The position numbers and the translations under genes are program-made. A model generated the notes under the pieces. That model was given only the letters and a program-made list of their open reading frames with translations, did not search any database and was not told where the DNA came from. DNA of 64,000 nt from VRUE01 sp963816785 (GTDB lineage Bacteria > Actinomycetota > Thermoleophilia > Solirubrobacterales > 70-9), in the NCBI GenBank assembly GCA_963816785.1, contig CAWFLL010000002.1, forward strand, positions 888,262 to 952,261, read 5' to 3'. Of the stretch, positions 28,519 through 38,195 are shown piece by piece (the stretch's first letter is position 1; each line of letters begins with the position of its first letter).

Positions 28519-29646
28519 CTACGGCCAAGGTCGCGAGAACGGTTCGAACTCGTAGATCCCGCCGTCGGCCATCAGCGCCAGAAAAAGATGACCGTCCCTG
28601 ACGACGAACGACCGGATGAGGGGCCATTGCCTCACAATCTGATCGTGCAGGGACCCTGGCGGGCATAGTGCGCGGGTCAAGGCCAGTGGACCGAATTGAA
28701 GGCTCGGGCCGTTCGATGTCCAGGTCCCACGTCCCCGGTTGCAGTCGATGCGTGCGGTGAGCTGCCCGTCTGATCCGAACTCGATGGTGTATTCGAGCGG
28801 TCGTGTGGGGTGAGCGTCGTATCGTCACTGCCTTGGAACTTGACGAGCCGCCACGACGTCCCCGCAAGTCGGCGGTGAGTCCAACGACAGGGCCCCTGGA
28901 TCGACGGCAACGAACGCACCCACGCGCCTGCCTGTCGCATCGAACAATTCCAGACGATCGCCGGCAATTGCCAGACTCGCCGCACGCTTCAACATCTCGC
29001 GAAACGCGCGTTCAACCTCTCCTGATGAATCGACGCACGCCATCAGTGTGCCAGCCATCTGGCCGAACGTGAGGACACCTCTTGTCAGTTGGAAGGTCCC
29101 TGTCAGGCGGTTGCATCCGTCCGAGCCCGATACGCGCCCTCCTGCTTGAAACAGCAAGAAGGCCTCACGTCTGGGGTCTTGTGCCGGTATGGGAATCCCC
29201 GCAAGCTCGATGGCTCTCCAGTGGGTCCCTTCGAGAGGCCTGGTGTCTACCGGAATGGGCGCCGCGGCGGTGCTCCGCAGCAGAATGGAAACCCGGGTCG
29301 GGTTTCCGCGGGTGATCACCGGAATCGCTGTGTCGGTAGTGAAAAGGAGCTTCTCGTCGAGCAGGATCCGCACCCGCACGACGTACGTGCGGTTGGAGTC
29401 GATTCTGGCGGGATCGAAGACGATGGTGAAGGCGATCGGCGGGTTACCGAATGCCGCGAAGCGCGTTTGCGCGACCCGTATTGCCATCGTGTCGGCACGC
29501 GACACGTCTTCGAGCACCGCTTCGAATACCGCCGCAGGTGGCAACGCGATCCGTTCTCGAAACGTGGCGGTCCCGGTTACGGATTGAGCCATCGCCGTGT
29601 TTGCGATCAGCCCGAGGAATACGGCGATCGCAGCCCGTGCGCTCAT
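28519..29646 (-). CDS. exported YbaY-like and double META-domain protein, frameshifted
   Basis: Signal peptide MSARAAIAVFLGLIANTAMA. Residues ~22-115 form a YbaY/YscW-like domain (TGTATFRERIALPPAAVFEA, RTYVVRVRILLDEKLLFTTD). A META domain follows (LEGTHWRAIELAGIPIPAQD, GSDGCNRLTGTFQLTRGVLT, MAGTLMACVDSSGEVERAFR). After frame changes near 28,865 and 28,795 a second META unit appears (GTSWRLVKFQGSDDTTLTP, FGSDGQLTARIDCNRGRGTW, LALTRALCPPGSLHDQIVRQ). META/HslJ domains are linked to envelope stress and antibiotic tolerance. Two META units in one chain is notable. Confidence 0.8.
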
Positions 29647-29782
29647 AGGGATCGAAACTCTCCTGGATCGTGAACCGCAGATCTTTGGCTGGCAACCAGT
29701 CCGCGACAGGATCGCGGTGGCGCCCGCAGCTGTCGGCGACGCGTGCTTCGTCTCCGACGGCGTCGGGCGCGACCAGTCCGCG

Positions 29783-30534
29783 CTACTTGTCCGTCACGCG
29801 GATATCGACTCGCCGGTTGCGCTGACGCCCCTCGGCGGTCGAGTTGTCAGCCACGGGTCGGTTTTCGCCGTACCCCTCCGCTTCCATCCGCGATCGATCA
29901 ATCCCGTAACTCGCAATCGCGTTCATCGTGCTCGCGGCCCGCTCCTGTGAGAGCTTCACGTTATACGCGTCGTCGGCAACGTTGTCCGTGTGGCCGCCGA
30001 TTTCGACCTCTCACCTGCGGGTAGGCCTTGAGGATTTCCGCGACGTTGCGGATTTGTTCGGTGGACCCCTGCGTCAACCTCGCCGAGTCGGTGTCGAATT
30101 CGATGCGGTCGAAGCTGAACCACGTGTCACTGTTCGCCGGCCGTGACCGATCTTCGATGTATCCGAGGAGACTGGCTTTCCACGCCGTTCGACGGAATCC
30201 GAAGCGCGACGTTATTGGGCAACGTTCGATTGATGAACGGTCCAAGTGCGGCAGCTGGGAGCGTCGGCACCGAAGCAGTTCCAACCGGCTTCGGCAGTTC
30301 GACGCGCGGGACCGCCGGCTGCTCCAACACCACCGCCTGCCGCACAGGCTCCTCCCGTCGGCCGAGGAAGTAGGCAAGCAGTGGAATCAGCAACAGGAGC
30401 GGCACGATCCAGAGCCACGGACTGGATCGCCGCGATGCGGCCTCGTACGTCCCGACGACCGGGGCGTGCGCGGCGCGTTCGTAGCTCCCGACGACAGGCG
30501 CCGCATGGGCCGGCGCCGTTTCGTGCGCGTTCAC
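29783..30534 (-). CDS. OmpA-family protein with N-terminal membrane anchor, frameshifted
   Basis: GTG start at 30,534, overlapping the stop of the YidB-like gene by 4 bp (GTGA). N-terminal cytosolic tail, transmembrane helix SSPWLWIVPLLLLIPLLAYF (~residues 35-55), a periplasmic linker, then the peptidoglycan-binding OmpA domain: FDRIEFDTDSARLTQGSTEQ, VAEILKAYPQVR, GGHTDNVADDAYNVKLSQER, GYGENRPVADNSTAEGRQRN, RRVDIRVTDK. The Asp and Arg that hold diaminopimelate (in NVKLSQER, GRQRNRRV) are present. Frame changes near 30,185 and 30,005. Confidence 0.8.
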
Positions 30535-31086
30535 CCGGCGTCCCTTGTCTCGTCGGCGCCCAGAATGCCCGCGAGCCCGGGTGGGGCATCTTGCAGGAAG
30601 GACCGCTGGCCGGCAAGAAGGCTCATCAGGTTTGCGCCACTCCACCCGGCGCCCTTCATCTGGCGGCCAATCTGACCCAGGACGAGCGGCAGGGCCAGAC
30701 CGAGCAGCGACGACGCAGACGAACGGCTGATACCTGCGAAGGATGATGCCCAATCAGCGACCGCAGCTGGTTCGGCTTCCGAAAATGGAATCCAACAAGG
30801 GACGCCCCGCATCGATCAGGCCGGTAATCCCCGTTGGCCCCTTGACGGCGTTTGTGGTGTCCAGAAACCGGCCCGAATCGAACTTGTTCTGTCGGATCGT
30901 TTCGAGAATAGCGTCGGCGCCGGCGACCGTTGACGTCTTGTTGGCCAAGCCGCCAAACAGCGCTGGCACGACCGCGCTGAGGGCCGACTGCGTTTTGGAC
31001 GGGCTCTCACCGAGCGCCGAGGCGACACCGTTGAGCGTGTCGCCTCGGAACTCACCCAGCAACTGGTTGATCAAGTTTGTTGGCAC
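30531..31086 (-). CDS. YidB-family (DUF937) protein, one frame change
   Basis: Starts MPTNLINQLLGEFRGDTLNG, then LSAVVPALFGGLANKTSTVA and GLIDAGRPLLDSIFGS. After a one-base change near 30,770 it continues SEAEPAAVADWASSFAGI, LLGLALPLVLGQIGRQMKG, GWSGANLMSLLAGQRSFL. Helical DUF937 bundle of unknown function, often genetically paired with OmpA-type proteins, as here (GTGA overlap). Confidence 0.8.
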
Positions 31087-31149
31087 TGGTTCTACCTCCC
31101 TTCGGCGATGGTGCGAAACGCACGGTGTGACCGTGCGAACGACGCGAGA

Positions 31150-32120
31150 CTATCGGGCGCTGCGCACCCGTTCCCAGGCGTACTTGATCACCGGCCTTGT
31201 TCTGCTCCCAGGTTCCGGGGTTCTTTTCCTCCCAGATGCGTCGCGAGTCCGCCTCCACGGCCGACCAGGGACTGCTGCGGAACGGCTCGCGGGTGGCCAG
31301 GTCGTAGCCGAAGTGGAACGCGGGCTCGAGGCTCTCGTAGCGTCACGCCGCTCTTCGTCAGGTTGTTCTTGAAGAAACTGCGGAAGTCGGAGTCGTACTC
31401 CTTGTAGGGACGCGCTGCCGGACCTCTTCGACCTTGCACGTCCTGACGACGAAGCGTTTCCTTGATGGTCTGGACTTTTTCGACGACCTCCTTGCCGAGC
31501 GAGACCTCTTCGATGACGCGGGCCGTCTTGCCGACCTTCGCGATCTCGTCGGTCTCGACCATCTCGAAGGATCGCTCCTTGAACAGGTTGGGATCGATCT
31601 TCACGCGCGGTTCACCGGGCGACGCTGCACGCGGATCGTCTCGTCGCGCAAGCCGACGTCCTGCGCGACCTCGCGCTCGCTCACGACGTTGTAGATACGC
31701 ATGCGCCCGCGCTCGACGGCTTCCTTGCCGACCTCCAGCTCCTCCTCGATGACCTCGAGGACGTTGTCGTTCTTGGCGGGGTCGCTCAGCGTCAGATCGT
31801 TGCGGACCTTCTTGAGCTCCGCGCACGCTTCTTGATGTTGACCATCTTGTAGCCCGACATGATCTCGGCGGCGCGCGTCGCCGCGCTGTCGGCCACGTTG
31901 GCGGTGATGATGGTGCCGCCCTGGTTAACACCTTCCAGATAGGTGGTCGACATCCGGCTTCGGAACCCATTCGCGCATGTGCGCCAGCTTGGGTCTGTCG
32001 TCCGTGTCGTCGTTGGTGAGGATGTCCAGATCCGCTTTCGCGTACCCCTCGTGTGCCAGATGCGCTGAATGCACGCATCGCCTCGTTCTTCTCGTCAAAC
32101 AAGCCAATCACTGTCTTCAT
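31150..32120 (-). CDS. YsnF/AvaK-type DUF2382 stress protein, heavily frameshifted
   Basis: Start ATG 32,120 (MKTVIGLFDEKNEAMRAFSA) gives the general-stress N-domain, continuing AHEGYAKADLDILTNDDTDD, KLAHMREWVPKPDVD, TANVADSAATRAAEIMSG. A DUF2382 region follows (EVGKEAVERGRMRIYNVVSE, VKIDPNLFKERSFEMVETDE, IEEVSLGKEVVEKVQTIKET). The C-terminus keeps the family end: FRSFFKNNLTKSG, AFHFGYDLATREPF, WEEKNPGTWEQNKAVIKYAW, ERVRSAR. At least seven frame changes. Cytosolic, heat- and salt-stress associated in Bacillus and cyanobacteria. Confidence 0.8.
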
Positions 32121-32741
32121 GGTGGCTACTCCTCCTTCCTTTGCGGATCTCTCGTGATCGAGTTCGCGGCTCGTGCCGTCGAGTTCATCGCGTTCGACGT
32201 CGACGACTTCGCGGCGCAGGACGACTGTCTGTCGGCTCGTGGTCGTCGTCCGGCGTCTGGAGACGCGCACTTCCTCTCGCAGCAGGAGCCGCTTTTCCAA
32301 TACGGTGACTTCTTCGACGAGAGGGATGACGAGGACGCCGTCTTCGTCGCGAACCGTCGGCGCCACGCCGTCTACCAATGTGTTGACAGGAATGCGCTCG
32401 ACCACCAGCTCTTCGCGGATGAGCGGAGCATCGACGACTTCTTCATGGGCCTCGACGCGCTTGGTGACGCGCACTTTCGCGCGCGCGACCCGATGCGTCT
32501 CGACCGTAAGCTCTTCGGCAATGACCGGAATGACGACCTCGCCGATTGCTGCGTCAGAACTCTCGAGACTGCCCGGCGCGATCGACAGGCGATAGGTGCC
32601 GTCGTCCTGGCGAACGAGCGCGTCCGTCGCAGTGACGATGCGGGAACCGTCGTCGAACTCGACGGTCACTCTGCCGACTTCCGCGTCGGCGACAACCAAC
32701 CCGCGGATGCCGTCATCACGCACGACCGCAGCATTTCTCAT
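32121..32741 (-). CDS. DUF2382 domain protein reading into YsnF-type gene
   Basis: Best start ATG 32,741 (MRNAAVVRDDGIRGLVVADA). An N-terminal PRC-barrel-like segment (VGRVTVEFDDGSRIVTATDA) is followed by the DUF2382 repeat of short acidic/basic strands: VVIPVIAEELTVETHRVARA, VTKRVEAHEEVVDAPLIREE, LVIPLVEEVTVLEKRLLLRE, RRTTTTSRQTVVLRREVVDV. No stop separates it from the next gene: the frame runs through the ribosome site (AAGGAAGGAGG) and the downstream ATG. A lost base may have removed a TAG that exists in another frame there. Confidence 0.75.
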
Positions 32742-32942
32742 GGGAATCGCGGGCTCTAGCCAAACGGTGCACGTTTGGTGCCCCGGTGCTCGCGGCGTCG
32801 GGCCCGGTTCCTGATGACAAGTATTGAAAAGGACCGGAACCACTTGAAGGGCTCGCCGCGCACGTGACGGCAATCACGACATGTCGCGATATCTTCAATA
32901 CGATCTCGCGGCGTGCTGCCGAACTCGCCTCTCGAGTGCCGA

Positions 32943-33421
32943 CTACGGGTTCACGCCAAGCGCGGCGCCGAGCTGAGTCAGAGCGCGCTGTTCCTGTTCG
33001 CTGACGCGTGCGCCGCCCAGCCCAAGGAATCCACCCTCTTTCGCCGCGTCTGCCGCCTTCCCGGCGATGGACATCAGCCACGTTCTAAATTCACGTGCCT
33101 CGGCCGGCGACTTCGTCGCCACGGCCGTCGCTGCGTGTCTGCATCTTTCGATGAATGAGCTGCGGGCCTGCTCTCGCTCCTTGGGTACCGCCGGCATCTC
33201 GGGGCGTCGCGCCGCGCTTGAAGGCTTCCGCAAGCGCTCTGATCAGCTCGCTTGACGAGCCAGTCCCCTGATTCGACGATGACTTTGCTGACCGCCACGG
33301 CTTCCTTCGCGACCCCGACAGGGCCACTCAGGTCGGACATCGTGACGACGAGGCCCGCCATGAATGGCGCAGCCGCCACGTCTTTCCATTCATCCGCCGT
33401 GAAATCTCTTTCAGTAGCCAT
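32943..33421 (-). CDS. hypothetical helical protein, frameshifted
   Basis: Start MATERDFTADEWKDVAAAPF, then MAGLVVTMSDLSGPVGVAKE, AVAVSKVIVESGDWLV, and after changes near 33,250 and 33,190 SELIRALAEAFKRG and the C-terminal part REFRTWLMSIAGKAADAAKE, GGFLGLGGARVSEQEQRAL. About 159 residues, amphipathic helices, no named domain. I have seen this type in Acidobacteria near stress genes; it likely belongs to the same stress cluster as the genes at 29.8-32.7 kb. Confidence 0.6.
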
Positions 33422-33942
33422 ACGCGCCTCCTGTCGGTGTTGGATTCGCAGCCTCCTCGGTTTGAACGCCGGACGCGGGACGGCAATCGTCGGACCAGCG
33501 AGACCAGGGCAGAAACTGGAGTGATTGACCGCGTGCCCGCCTGACGGTCACGACATCTCGCGGGTCTCGACTATCGTCGGAGTGGACGCGAGGTGTTACC
33601 GGCCGACGTTGGCGATACGGACTAGCGTCGTAGTTCCGGCTAGCCGGACGACCGGCTGACGTCGGACACCGCGACCGCATCTCAGTCCGGCAATCTAAAG
33701 CCGGACACGACGGCGAACATGTGGAGAGGCAGCCTGCGACGGCGGGTGTCTCGCGGAGCAGCCTGGCGCGCCGAAGCTGCGGAGCGGAACGCGAGATACG
33801 ACGGTCGCCGCTGAGCGGACGACGGTCGCACCGTCTGGCCGGACACTACGAACGCATCTCAGTCCGGCTGACGCCGGACACTACGAACGCATCTCAGTCC
33901 GGCTCGAAGCCGGACGTGCTACGACGATCTGATCTGAGGGTG
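33422..33942. repeat. intergenic region with degenerate palindromes
   Basis: About 520 bp without a supported gene. Contains damaged or rearranged copies of the GTCCGGC palindrome (about 33,630-33,650 and 33,684-33,705) and three in reverse orientation at 33,838-33,849 (half), 33,861-33,884 and 33,895-33,921, the last two in a 34-bp direct period (AACGCATCTCAGTCCGGCT). Confidence 0.75.
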
Positions 33943-34390
33943 TTAGGGCTGTGACGTGGAAGTGACAGGGCGCAGGGCGCCGGCGAATGCCTTCATGGCG
34001 CGGCCAACGGCGCCGATGCCCTTCTTGGTCGCGGTTTCACTGGGCGAGTCGGCGGCAGGAGCAGACGCGGCTTCGACAGTCTCAGGAGCTTCCTTGGTCC
34101 GGCCGGCGGCCTCGACGAGCTCCACCTGATAGATCGGTCCTGCTTCGTCGAGCGATACGATTTTCACGTTCACGACCGTGACAACCATCGGCTGGGCGCG
34201 CCCGACCCGCATCTTCATCTGACGCCCGGGACACAGGCGGAGGTGCGTATGCACCGACAGACGGTCGGCCTCAATGTGCTTCAAGAGCGCCGGATGTCCG
34301 GCAAGCGTCACCTTGGACGACGCGATGGCTGAATTCGATCGGGATGCTGTCGGCATACTGCGTCAGCTCCTGACGCAAGAGAACTGCCAT
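33943..34390 (-). CDS. hypothetical protein, possibly PilZ-related
   Basis: A clean 137-codon frame ends at 33,943: VTLAGHPALLKHIEADRLSV, HTHLRLCPGRQMKMRVGRAQ, PMVVTVVNVKIVSLDEAGPI, then a Glu/Ala-rich tail. An upstream ATG at 34,390 in another frame gives MAVLLRQELTQYADSIPIEF, which fits better as the true N-terminus with a frame change near 34,320. The beta-rich RMKMRVG layout recalls PilZ-like barrels, but the RxxxR and DxSxxG signatures are not clear. Confidence 0.5.
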
Positions 34391-34420
34391 GGCTGAGGCT
34401 GTAACCCAACGGGATAAACG

Positions 34421-34606
34421 TCAGAGAATGAACGCCTTACGGTAAGCCTCAGAAACGACATGTTGCCGCCGCACCTCTCCGATATTCAGGATATCTAGAG
34501 AATTTCTGAGTTCATCCGGATTCTGGGGTTGGTCCCGAAGCCTGGCTTCGCCGTCCTGGGGTTGATAAATCCACTGCCTGCAGTCGGTTACGTCGACGCG
34601 TCTCAC
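34421..34606 (-). CDS. small uncharacterised ORF
   Basis: A 61-codon frame (MRRVDVTDCRQWIYQPQDGE to the end VVSEAYRKAFIL) in a lower-GC gap. The region includes an imperfect inverted repeat around the TCCGGATTCTGGGGT and CCGTCCTGGGGT segments. No family known; may be a chance frame. Confidence 0.25.
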   Translation of the reverse strand: MRRVDVTDCRQWIYQPQDGEARLRDQPQNPDELRNSLDILNIGEVRRQHVVSEAYRKAFIL

Positions 34607-34670
34607 TCATGGTCACGTCGGCTGCGTTGTTGCGTAGTCGCTCAAAGTCAAGAGGAGGCGCCAGCGACGA

Positions 34671-35336
34671 ATGCGTGATCGCGGTGACAAAGATGCTCCC
34701 GTTGCGGTGAAGGTCCTGAGGGGTGACTCAGGAGAAATTGAACTGGTCCGCACGTCGAACGGCGGGACCACTGTCTATTTCGATTCGCCCGAGGATGCCC
34801 TTCGCCGTCTGAACACCTGGGCATTGCAGCCGGATGCCGCTCGCGCCGCCACTGATCTGGAGGTGGCTCCTACGTCACTTCACGAACAAGTTGTGTCTCT
34901 GGCCAACGCGGCCAACGTGTCTCGTCTCGAGATCGAAAACCGGCGCTCGGAATCGCGACTGCGCCCAAGCGATGTGTCGTGGTTTCGTGGTGCGCGCTCA
35001 ATGTACGGCGCGCAGATCAATGTCGTCGATATTTCCTGGAACGGCGTGCTGATCGAAACCGAACATGAGCTGGCCCCCGGTGCGACGATAGCGTTCGAAC
35101 TCCTCAGAAAGGACGGAGCTCTCCGCGTGGCGGGGCGCGTCCTTCGCTCGCGGCGACTGGCCGGGAGTGACGTCGGACGATTCAACGGAAGCGACGTCGT
35201 CTGGTACGAGGCGGGATGCCGCTTCAATGGCCGGTTGGACCTGGAATCCTTTGTTCCGAAGCTTGTCGGGTCAACCGACACCCATGTTCGCGTTCCCGAA
35301 CTGAGACTCGCAAACCCAGCGAGTCGTCTTCGTTAG
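34671..35336 (+). CDS. PilZ domain protein
   Basis: A 221-residue intact protein after AGAGGAGG. The C-terminal half is a PilZ barrel, the usual cyclic-di-GMP sensor: RRSESRLRPSDVSWFRG (RxxxR type), INVVDISWNGVLIETEHEL (DxSxxG type: DISWNG), AGRVLRSRRL, WYEAGCRFNGRLDLE. The N-terminal half (VKVLRGDSGEIELVRTSNGG) is unassigned. Acts in the cytosol, coupling c-di-GMP to an unknown target; the cellulose synthase further right carries its own PilZ. Confidence 0.8.
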   Translation: MRDRGDKDAPVAVKVLRGDSGEIELVRTSNGGTTVYFDSPEDALRRLNTWALQPDAARAATDLEVAPTSLHEQVVSLANAANVSRLEIENRRSESRLRPSDVSWFRGARSMYGAQINVVDISWNGVLIETEHELAPGATIAFELLRKDGALRVAGRVLRSRRLAGSDVGRFNGSDVVWYEAGCRFNGRLDLESFVPKLVGSTDTHVRVPELRLANPASRLR

Positions 35337-35355
35337 CGCATTCACATTTCACGCG

Positions 35356-36623
35356 CTATTTCCGTGCGCGTTCGTCGGAGAGTCGGGCGGCCTGCGTCGT
35401 GAGGTAGTGGCGCTCGGGCATGCTGTTCGTTCGACTTGCCGCGGCCTGATAGTGCGCGATGGCAGCATCGCGATCCCCTGTCATTTCCAGGAGATGGGCG
35501 CGAACAGCATGAAGGCGATGGTGGTCGGCCAGGCGTTCATCAGCGTCGAGCGCTTGCAACAGCTCAAGGCCGGTTGACGGCCCGTGCACCATGGCGGTGG
35601 CGATGGCGTGATTCAGCGTCACCATCGGGTTGTCGGTCAAGCGCTTGAGCAGCCCGTACAGCGCCAGGATCTGCGGCCAATCGGTATCCTCGGGGCGCGT
35701 CGCTTCATCGTGAACGGCGGCGATCGCCGCCTGCAGCTGATACGCGCCAATCGAGCCTCTGGAGAGCGTGTCCGTGATCAGGGGAGATGCCTTCGGAGAT
35801 GGCGCTCCGATCCCACAGGGTTCGATCTTGCTTGTCGAGCGGAATCAATTCCCCATCCGGACCCGTCCGTGCTGCGCGTCGGGCATCGGTCAGCAGCATC
35901 AGGGCAAGCAACCCCGACACCTCGCAATCGCCCGGCAGAAGATTGTGAACGGCGCGCGCCAGCGAATCGCCTCATTGGAGAGATCGGCGCGTTGCAGCTG
36001 CGCGCCCGCGCTGGTGGCATAGCCCTCGTTGAAGATCAGATACAACACGTGCAACACGGCGCCCACGCGATCTGATTTCTCCTGGTCGGTGGGCATGCGA
36101 AATCGCACACCCGACGTCTTGATGCGCTGCTTCGCACGGCTGATCCGCTGCGCCATCGTGGCTTCAGGGACCAGGTAGGCGCTGGCGATCTCAGCCGTCG
36201 TGAGTCCGCCGACGGCACGGAGGGTGAGGGCAATCGCCGACGAACGCGTGAGCGACGGGTGACAGCACATCAGCAGCAGGATGAGGGTGTCGTCCTGATC
36301 CATGTCGTCCTCGTCCTCGACCGCTGGCGTACCTGCAACTCAGGCGGCGTCTGTGTCGCCACGGCGACTTCGCGGCGCCGTCGAGCCAGCTCGGCCCGTA
36401 TGTGATCGGTCATGCGACGAGCAGCGACCTGGATCAACCATCCGCGGGGGTTGTCGGGCACGCCCTCCTCCGGCCACTGCACGGCGGCGGCGAGCAGCGC
36501 TTCCTGGACCGCGTCCTCGGCGGACGAGAAGTCGCCGAAGCGGCGAACCACTGCCCCGAGAACCTGCGGCGCCAGCTCGCGCAGCAGGTTCTCTCCCGCA
36601 GACGCCATCGAGCGGGTTGTCAC
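35356..36623 (-). CDS. ECF42-type RNA polymerase sigma factor with C-terminal TPR region, frameshifted
   Basis: GTG start overlapping the DGPF stop by 4 bp. Region 2 (VVRRFGDFSSAEDAVQEALL, GWLIQVAARRMTDHIRAEL), then after a change near 36,320 region 4 (LTRSSAIALTLRAVGGLTTA, EIASAYLVPEATMAQRISRA), then NEGYATSAGAQLQRADLSNE, SGLLALMLLTDARRAARTG, AYQLQAAIAAVHDEATRPE, DTDWPQILALYGLLKRLTDN, MVTLNHAIATAMVHGPSTG. The long helical end is characteristic of ECF42. Frame changes also near 35,930 and 35,790. Total ~420 residues as expected. Family knowledge: the paired DGPF protein and C-terminus replace a classical anti-sigma factor. Confidence 0.88.
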
Positions 36624-37018
36624 TCCTCCACGGGCGGTGCGCTCATCACCTCGCGCACCTCGATTGGAATGTTCATTGGCGTGCCACCAGGTCCAGGGGC
36701 TGCCGACGCGCCCGCGGCGATCTCATAGGCCCGCTTCGGGCTCTCGCAGTCGACGATCCAGTAGCCGGCGAGAAACTCCTTGGCTTCGGGGAACGGACCA
36801 TCGGTCACCTCGGGGACGCCGCCCTTTCCAGCTCGCACCACCCTGGCCTGTCCTGGACCAGCCAGCCCCTCAGCGGCGACCAACTCCCCGGCGTCTGCGA
36901 GCTCCTTGGTGAAACGCCTCATGAAATTGATGTGCGCCTTGAGATCCTCTGGAGGCCAGTTGAGTACCGCCCAATCCCCTTTTCCGCGCGGGGCATTCAT
37001 CATCAGCATGAACTTCAT
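36620..37018 (-). CDS. DGPF (YCII-related) protein, partner of ECF42 sigma factor
   Basis: A 132-residue intact protein: MKFMLMMNAPRGKGDWAVLN, FTKELADAGELVAAEGLAGP, the hallmark TDGPFPEAKEFLAGYWIVDC, and a final IPIEVREVM strand. DGPF/YCII-related proteins are nearly always next to ECF42 sigma factors and probably sense the inducing signal. GTGA overlap with the sigma gene indicates translational coupling. Confidence 0.9.
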   Translation of the reverse strand: MKFMLMMNAPRGKGDWAVLNWPPEDLKAHINFMRRFTKELADAGELVAAEGLAGPGQARVVRAGKGGVPEVTDGPFPEAKEFLAGYWIVDCESPKRAYEIAAGASAAPGPGGTPMNIPIEVREVMSAPPVEE

Positions 37019-37045
37019 ATCGCCGCTCCCCTTCGGACGCCCTGA

Positions 37046-37318
37046 TTGGCGCTTTCACACATAAGTCGGAGCATGCGACCGGTTTTCGACATGTCTCACC
37101 CGTCTTTTCGGCGGCACTTTGCCGGCGGTCACGCGCGCGTCACGGGATGCCACGTCGCCGTCAACATGATCGCCTACCTCATCCAGCACGATGCGCATCA
37201 CAGGGGACAGATCTGCAGACTCGCTCGCGACCTCGGACACGAATTCCCGTCTGAGGACACGATGAGAATCTGGGGATGGAAGGCATTGCCGCCCGCGTTT
37301 CTGCGCCGCGACGCTTAA
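37046..37318 (+). pseudogene. DinB-family C-terminal remnant
   Basis: Only about 90 codons. The recognisable part is MIAYLIQHDAHHRGQICRLA, RDLGHEFPSEDTMRIWGW, the metal-binding end of DinB/YfiT helical bundles (HDxHHRGQ). The N-terminal two helices with the first His ligand are missing, so it is probably a dead fragment. Confidence 0.65.
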
Positions 37319-37636
37319 GCGCCGGACACTGCCGCGGCGTCAATGTTGAACTCGGCCACTCGAAGAGCAAGCTTCACTTGAGAGGCCACCCCTTCGTGCC
37401 TGTAGCTTACCTGGCAGAGCGGCTCGGCGACGTCGACACCAGCCTTCGTTGCACTGAGCGCGACGTGCGTCAGGAGTTCGACGAGGGCGTGACCAGTGTC
37501 GGGCACCTGAATCCGAGTACCCCAGCCCGACTGACGCAGGCACCATCTCGACCGCGCACCCGAGGCCACGGGCAAAATCGCTCACGAGACGGACAACCTG
37601 ATCGCTTTCGCTGGTGAGCGTGAGGTAGACAGTCAT
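37315..37636 (-). CDS. small hypothetical protein, frameshifted
   Basis: N-terminus MTVYLTLTSESDQVVRLVSD, FARGLGCAVEMVPA, then a frame change near 37,530 and TGHALVELLTHVALSATKAG, VDVAEPLCQVSYRHEGVASQ, VKLALRVAEFNIDAAAVSGA. About 107 residues of alternating strand and helix, no family recognised. Overlaps the DinB remnant end by 4 bp, convergently. Confidence 0.45.
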
Positions 37637-37674
37637 GCGCAGCAGAGTCTAACCCGAACACCGTTTCGGTCCGG

Positions 37675-37796
37675 CTAGCGCGGATTTCACTTCTGTGGCG
37701 CGAACCCTTCGGGTTCGCGAGGCGAGCCTCCACCCCACCGCGCAGGCGTGCGCGGCGGGGACCCCGCTGAAGGCTCGCCCCACAAGTCCGCGCTAC
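37675..37796 (-). repeat. GTAGCGCGGA palindromic element, copy B (complete)
   Basis: A 122-bp unit with imperfect terminal inverted repeats: left end GCTAGCGCGGATTTC, right end (read on the reverse strand) GTAGCGCGGACTTGT. Inside are the hairpin GCGAACCC-TTC-GGGTTCGC and the arms GGCGAGCC / GGCTCGCC around a GC-rich centre shared with copy A. No coding capacity. Followed at 37,811-37,831 by half of a GCCGGACACTAC palindrome. Confidence 0.75.
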
Positions 37797-37852
37797 ACGC
37801 ATTTAAAAAATGCTCTAAAGCCGGACACTACGCGAAATGGCGACGTGGAGAA

Positions 37853-37984
37853 TTAGGGGAGCCACCCCTGGATGATCACCATCGCGGAAAAAAATGCCGG
37901 CCCGATGATGCCTGCCACCGCCAGCGCTCTCGCGCGCGAAAGGCGATCGCCGATATCGGAATGCGTCATCCCCGGAAAGCGCAT
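37853..37984 (-). pseudogene. DUF998-like N-terminal remnant
   Basis: A 43-codon frame whose end, LAVAGIIGPAFFSAMVIIQG, matches the first helix of DUF998 membrane proteins, normally followed by a PDYS..PIS segment. It stops right after GWLP, so only the N-terminus survives. Confidence 0.5.
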
Positions 37985-38195
37985 AGGAGTCGGGCCTCGC
38001 AATTGCCGATGCTGTTCAGTTCGGATTTTACGCCCCTGACGTTGTATCCGTCAGAGGACTCGCCAAGCCCCTCGGTGCGTCGCGGGCCACGACATGTCGT
38101 CGGCTTCAATCACTTCGTTTGGCCAGACGAGAATCTGTCAACACGGACGATGTCCCAATCAGTCGGTGCGCCTTTTGCGTAGCCGTCGCACTGTC

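Noticed and set aside
31977..32759. Long forward frame (260 codons) opposite the DUF2382 gene
   Set aside because: Antisense shadow of the conserved reverse-strand protein; its composition matches no family.
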